This document shows, piece by piece, positions 59,954 through 64,000 of a stretch of DNA of 64,000 nt. The DNA lies in the NCBI GenBank assembly GCA_026936335.1, contig JAPMXV010000068.1:299942-363941 (forward strand). Reading direction: 5' to 3'. The notes under the pieces were generated by a model. That model was not told the DNA's origin and ran no database searches. It was given only the letters and a program-made list of their open reading frames with translations. A program made the position numbers and the translations under genes. The stretch's first letter is position 1. Each line of letters starts with the position of its first letter. The DNA comes from Mantamonas sphyraenae (lineage: Eukaryota; CRuMs; Mantamonadidae).

Positions 59954-62900
59954 TCATTCGAGACGCTGGCGTTTGGAGGAGGAGGAGGGGGAGGAGGAGG
60001 AGGAGGAGGTAGGGTCTTTGCGCTTGGGCAGGGTGAACGAGGGGATGGGGTAGGCGTTGACGAGTGCATAGGTGGTAGGGCGAGTGGTGATGTGGGGTGT
60101 GATGCGGTCGATGAGGGTGTGGAGGAGGGTGTGCAGCGTGGCGTCGCTGGGATGGGGGTTGTCGAGCCAGGCGATCTTGAGGGAGAGGGAGGTGACGCCG
60201 CGGCTGAGGGTGGTGCTGATGGTACGTTGAACCTGCTTGTAGTTGAGATGTGGCCGGAGGAGGCGGACAAAGAAGGCCAGGACGACAGGGGGCAAGCCAA
60301 CGTTGCCCAGCGCAAGGATGATGTGTCGCACCAGGGACGGCAAGCTGCCGTTGTTGATCAGCTCACGCAGTACCTGGTGCTCGTGCGTGTGCTGATGGCG
60401 AGGGTGCATGGCTGCGCGTGCCTTCATGTGTGCCAGCAGAATTTGGAACTCCCGCGCCGTGCAGCTGCCACGCTCGTCGCTGTGATTCTGCGCTGCCCAG
60501 CCACTGCGCACAGACTCAGGATGCCACTTGTCCACATTGTTAGTGGTGAGGTGGTGGTCATAGTCGCATTGAGTCCAGTGTGGGTCGCTGTCGTTGTCAG
60601 CAGGGCGTCGTGCTTTCTGCAGCCACAGTTGGGTCTCCTTGTGCTCCTTCCAGGTGATGGGATGGGGTCTGTTGCCAAGAGTGGCCATCTCTGTCATGAG
60701 CAGGTGGAGGAGGGCGTAGTTGGGGTCGCCGTGGTCGTGTGGCTCCTCCAGCCAGCACACCTTCAACCCAGCCTTTGTCACACCCATGGCCAGACCAGAC
60801 TCGTGGATGGCGAGTCTGCACGCGCGTTGATCCATGTCCTGGCCGAGAAGGGTGAGGCAGAAGGCCATGTCGCCCTGGGAGAGGGGAATGTTGCCCAGAG
60901 CGAGCTGAATCTGTCGGACGAGCGTGCGCAGGGTGCCATGGCAGACCACAACACGCGCCTGCAGGGTCATGTGTTCTGAGATGTCGTCGATGGGATGCTC
61001 ATTGGCCAGGGTGTGCATGTGGTTCAGCAGTGCGGTGTGCTCCTTCTTGTTGCTGTGGCTGCGCTCGCTCTTGCGCCAGTTTGTCCAGCCACTGCGCACA
61101 ACGCCATCTGGCAGTCCATCCTCCACGGCCATCTCCTCCTCTGTTGGCTCAGGCAGAACAAGCTCGGGGATGTCAAGGGTGTTGACGACGTCGACTGTGG
61201 TAGGGCGGGTGTTGATGTGGGGTGTGATGCGGTCGATGAGGGTGTGGAGGAGGGTGTGCAGTGTGGCGTCGCTGGGTTTGGGTGTGTCGAGCCAGGCGAT
61301 CTTGAGGGAGAGGGAGGTGACGCCGCGGCTGAGGGTGAGGCTGATGGCAGGTTGCACCTTCTTGTAGGTGAGGTGTGGCCTGAGGAGGCGGACAAAGAAG
61401 GCCAGATCGACAGGCGGCACACCAACGTTGCCAAGCGCCAGGATGATGTGTCGCAACAGGGACTGCTTGCTGCCGTTGTTGATCAGTTCACGCAGTGCAT
61501 GGTGCTCGTGTGCATGCTGATGGCGAGGGTACTTGGCTGCGCGTGCCTTCATGTGTGCCAGCAGCGTCTGGAACTCCCGCGCCGTGCAGCTGCCACGCTC
61601 GTCGTGACCGGATTTGCTCCAGCCACTGCGCACAGACTCAGGATGCCAATTGTCCACCGTGGTGGTGGTGAGGTGGTGGTCGTAGTCGCATTGTGTCCAG
61701 TGTGGGTCGCTGTCGACGTCAGCAGGGCGTCGTGCTTTCTGCAGCCACAGCTGGGTCTGCTGGTGCTCCTTCCAGGTGATGGGATGGGGTCTGTTGCCAA
61801 GAGTGTCCATCTCTGTCATGAGCAGGTGGAGGAGGGCGTAGTTGGGGTCGCCGTGGTCGTGTGGCTCCTCCAGCCAGCACACCTTCAACCCGGCCTTTGT
61901 CACACCCATGGCCAGACCAGCGTCTTTGATGGCATTGCTGCACGCATATTGATCCATGTTCCGGCCAAGAAGGGTGAGGCAGAAGGCCATGTCGCCCTGG
62001 GAGAGGGGAATGTTGCCCAGAGCAAGCTGAATCTGTCGGACCAGCGTGCGCAGGGTGCCATGGCAGACCACAACACGCGCTTGCAGGGCCATGAGGTCGG
62101 GGATGTCGTCGATGGGATGCTCGTTGGCCAGCGTGTGCATGTGGTTCAGCAATGCCGTGTGCTCCTTCTTGTTGCTGTAGCTGCGCTCGTCACTGTGTCC
62201 CACTGACCACCCTTTACACACAACGCCATCCGGCAACTTCTTCGTCTTGTCCACGACTGCTTCCATCCGTGCGCCGGTGTCTCCGTTCTTGGCCCTTCCT
62301 GCCCGTGTGCTCGACGTTCCTGTCTCTGTGCCACTGCCAGCCGTGACCCTGAGTCTGCGCTGTCCGCTGCCTTTCATCTTTTGTGGACCAGTACGTCGGC
62401 TGGTCTGGCCTCTGCGACGTTGTGTGCGGACTCTGCTTCTGCGTCCCGGCTGCCATTCGTCCGTGCCCTCCTGCTCCATATCGTCTGTGTCGTCGTCGCT
62501 GTCGTCTTGCGGCATGTACTCCTCATCCATGGCATCACCAGTTTCTGCAAAGCTGAGTGCACCCTGAGTTTCCAACTCGTCGTCCACGTGCTGTTGGGTT
62601 GCGTCGTTTGCCTCGCCGTCTTCGAACATCTCCATCCCTGAGCTGGTCAACCACTCTGAGTTGCTGGAGATTGACCGTGGTTCACGATGGCCAAAGTTCA
62701 GAAACATCAGGTCCTCCACGTCGCCGGTGTCATGTGTGTGTGTGTCCTGGTATGCGTCGTCGTCGTCGTCGCTGTCTCCAGTCTGCCGTGTGGCCTGGTG
62801 GGAGGAGGACGACGATGTGGTGGTGGATGTGGTCCGTGTGATGCCGACGAAAGCAGGGCTGATGCGTTTCGGGACGCGGTTGTGGTTTGTGGTGGGTTGA

Positions 62901-63535
62901 GCAGGCGGAGGGTGAAACGGAGTCTGAGCGAAGTGCATCTGGGCGGTTTGTCGCGGCTGAGGAGGCGGCGGAGGTGGGTAGGCGTAGTATGGGTGGCCCT
63001 GGTGAGCATATGCGTGGTGCTGCTGGGGATGGGTGTTGACAGGGACCCAGATGATGGGTGGTTGTGGGTGCTGGTACGGGTTTTGTACGCCAGAGGCGGG
63101 GAGCATGTTCGGAAACGACGGAGCAGCCATGGGAGGGACCATGTACGCGTAGCTGTGGGGGAGACGCGGATGGGCAAGGTGGGGTGGGAATGGTGAGCGG
63201 AAGGCGGAACGGACGCCGTCAGGGCAGAAGCAGGGGTGAAGGGAGGCTGGAACGAGCAAAGAGGGAAAACGGAGGAGATCGGCAGACGGGGAAACTGGCA
63301 ACGGGGAGGGCAGTGACAGGGGAGAGGGGATCGGAGAAGAGTGGAGGTGGCAGCAGCGGTGGTGATTGGGAAGTGGAGATGGTTGGGAGGAGTGCAGGGA
63401 AGCGACAGAGGCATGGAGGAGGAATGGAAGCGGGAGAAGCGGGCAGTCAGAAAACGGAGTGGAAGGCAGAACGCACGCTCGGTAGGTGTTGGGTGTGCGT
63501 TGTTGCTTCGGAGTGCTTGAGTAGTCCTTGTCCAT
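59954..63535 (-). CDS. subtelomeric protein with an A-B-A-B duplicated module
   Basis: Two exons on the minus strand, 63477-63535 and 59954-63152, with a 324-nt intron (GTGCGT donor, CCCCACAG acceptor, phase-matched), 1,085 residues. The intron is also in frame and open, so unspliced readthrough is conceivable; its translation is Pro/Ser-rich junk-like. The N-terminus is Pro/Gln/Tyr-rich, then acidic, then strongly basic (GRRSRVRTQRRRGQTSRRTG), a possible nuclear or DNA-binding segment. The rest is four related ~185-residue helical modules: type A (LPDGVVCKGWSVGHSDER ... LVRQIQLALGNIPLSQGD) and type B (WHPESVRSGW ... LLRHIILALGNVGVPPVD) in order A-B-A-B. I recognise no family. The start is 280 bases from the telomere. 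Confidence 0.75.
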   Translation of the reverse strand: MDKDYSSTPKQQRTPNTYRACVLPSTPFSDCPLLPLPFLLHASVASLHSSQPSPLPNHHRCCHLHSSPIPSPLSLPSPLPVSPSADLLRFPSLLVPASLHPCFCPDGVRSAFRSPFPPHLAHPRLPHSYAYMVPPMAAPSFPNMLPASGVQNPYQHPQPPIIWVPVNTHPQQHHAYAHQGHPYYAYPPPPPPQPRQTAQMHFAQTPFHPPPAQPTTNHNRVPKRISPAFVGITRTTSTTTSSSSSHQATRQTGDSDDDDDAYQDTHTHDTGDVEDLMFLNFGHREPRSISSNSEWLTSSGMEMFEDGEANDATQQHVDDELETQGALSFAETGDAMDEEYMPQDDSDDDTDDMEQEGTDEWQPGRRSRVRTQRRRGQTSRRTGPQKMKGSGQRRLRVTAGSGTETGTSSTRAGRAKNGDTGARMEAVVDKTKKLPDGVVCKGWSVGHSDERSYSNKKEHTALLNHMHTLANEHPIDDIPDLMALQARVVVCHGTLRTLVRQIQLALGNIPLSQGDMAFCLTLLGRNMDQYACSNAIKDAGLAMGVTKAGLKVCWLEEPHDHGDPNYALLHLLMTEMDTLGNRPHPITWKEHQQTQLWLQKARRPADVDSDPHWTQCDYDHHLTTTTVDNWHPESVRSGWSKSGHDERGSCTAREFQTLLAHMKARAAKYPRHQHAHEHHALRELINNGSKQSLLRHIILALGNVGVPPVDLAFFVRLLRPHLTYKKVQPAISLTLSRGVTSLSLKIAWLDTPKPSDATLHTLLHTLIDRITPHINTRPTTVDVVNTLDIPELVLPEPTEEEMAVEDGLPDGVVRSGWTNWRKSERSHSNKKEHTALLNHMHTLANEHPIDDISEHMTLQARVVVCHGTLRTLVRQIQLALGNIPLSQGDMAFCLTLLGQDMDQRACRLAIHESGLAMGVTKAGLKVCWLEEPHDHGDPNYALLHLLMTEMATLGNRPHPITWKEHKETQLWLQKARRPADNDSDPHWTQCDYDHHLTTNNVDKWHPESVRSGWAAQNHSDERGSCTAREFQILLAHMKARAAMHPRHQHTHEHQVLRELINNGSLPSLVRHIILALGNVGLPPVVLAFFVRLLRPHLNYKQVQRTISTTLSRGVTSLSLKIAWLDNPHPSDATLHTLLHTLIDRITPHITTRPTTYALVNAYPIPSFTLPKRKDPTSSSSSSPSSSSKRQRLE
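59985..62240 (-). repeat. two-copy ~1.12-kb internal duplication (A-B unit)
   Basis: The unit encoding modules A and B occurs at about 61118-62240 and again at about 59985-61117. Long stretches are identical or nearly so, for example the segments for KKEHTALLNHMHTLANEHPI and WLEEPHDHGDPNYALLHLLM. A and B within a unit are much more diverged, so an old A/B duplication was followed by a recent whole-unit duplication. Confidence 0.85.
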
Positions 63536-63807
63536 GGCGGTGGCGGTGGTAATAGAGTGTATGTGGATTGTGTTGGATTGGTGGAGGGAGTTGTGGGTGT
63601 TGGTGATATTTTGGTTGAAGGCGGAAGGGCAGTGCTGACAGCGGGGCGTTGCAGGACGACGGCCACTCACCAACGACATTTCCACTCCCACCCACTACCC
63701 ACTGCCCCATGTCACCACACAACTCAACCACCCTGCCAGCAGGAACAAGCACAACTCACATGACCTAGACCGGACTCATCACATCACCAGCACATAATCT
63801 ATGACAC
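63536..63807. other. subtelomeric spacer between last gene and telomere
   Basis: About 270 bases with no supported gene. It begins G/T-rich near the last gene's start and becomes C/A-rich, then AT-richer just before the telomere. No repeat shared with the rest of the window was noticed. Confidence 0.6.
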
Positions 63808-64000
63808 TTAGGCTTAGGATTAGAGTTAGGGTTAGGGTTAGGGTTAGGGTTAGGTTAGGGTTAGGGTTAGGGTTAGGGTTAGGGTTAGGGTTAGGGTTAG
63901 GGTTAGGGTTAGGGTTAGGGTTAGGTTAGGGTTAGGGTTAGGGTTAGGGTTAGGGTTAGGGTTAGGGTTAGGGTTAGGGTTAGGGTTAGGGTTAGGGTTA
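63808..64000 (+). repeat. telomere, (TTAGGG)n
   Basis: The proximal edge at 63808-63830 has degenerate units (TTAGGC, TTAGGA, TTAGAG). A regular TTAGGG array of about 28 units then runs to the end of the sequence, interrupted by two 5-base TTAGG units (near 63852 and 63921). The G-rich strand runs 5'-3' toward the end, as at a natural right-hand chromosome terminus. Confidence 0.98.

Noticed and set aside
63153-63476. coding continuation of the last gene through its intron
   Set aside because: Open frame but Pro/Ser/Leu-rich without similarity to the rest; clear GTGCGT donor and CCCCACAG acceptor.
1-64000. tRNA, rRNA or other structured RNA genes
   Set aside because: I looked for tRNA-like arms and TTCRANNC boxes in the gaps and found nothing convincing; gaps are mostly under 200 bases.

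Overview
This is the right end of a chromosome of a unicellular eukaryote. The last ~190 bases are a TTAGGG telomere array in the orientation expected at a right-hand end. The genome is GC-rich and very compact: 25 protein genes in ~63.5 kb, many without introns, the rest with short introns (about 50-325 nt) bounded by GTGAGT, GTACGT or GTGCGT donors and CAG/TAG acceptors. Nearly every intron was placed by matching reading phase across the junction. The gene set (Na+/K+-ATPase, Tousled-like kinase, FANCD2, PSTK, Pol III RPC6, an Afi1-type protein) is clearly eukaryotic. I cannot place the lineage; a free-living flagellate or amoeboid protist would fit.

Bases 1-38.3 kb are mostly conserved housekeeping genes, often in divergent pairs separated by 65-160 bp. 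In order: the 3' end of a Na+/K+-ATPase alpha gene, ATP10, PSTK, TSPO<->PDCD2, CTL/SLC44<->FYVE-myotubularin, a Golgi-type glycosyltransferase<->RPC6, an AAAP amino-acid transporter, SLC35<->a CHAT/NB-ARC/TPR STAND protein, a Shg1/BOD1-like protein, an Afi1/SPA DENN-type protein fused to armadillo repeats<->FANCD2, aspartyl-tRNA synthetase carrying an internal metallothionein-like domain, Tousled-like kinase<->an Adp1-type ABCG transporter, and a His-rich type I membrane glycoprotein.

Bases 38.5-63.5 kb change character to a subtelomeric, repeat-driven zone. It holds three paralogous LRR proteins with a shared ankyrin-like/F-box-like C-terminus, an F-box protein with membrane segments, a secreted giant of ~4,670 residues with three near-identical 1,026-bp tandem repeats, and a protein built of an A-B-A-B duplicated module next to the telomere.

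The strongest candidates for something undescribed are: (1) the CHAT protease-NB-ARC-TPR protein at 16.7-20.4 kb, which has the layout of an NLR-type receptor with a caspase-like effector domain; (2) the Cys-rich metallothionein-like insertion inside aspartyl-tRNA synthetase, in a gene that also has two frame breaks; and (3) the subtelomeric LRR/F-box-like family, the giant secreted protein and the A-B-A-B protein. All functions are read from motifs; no database search was possible.
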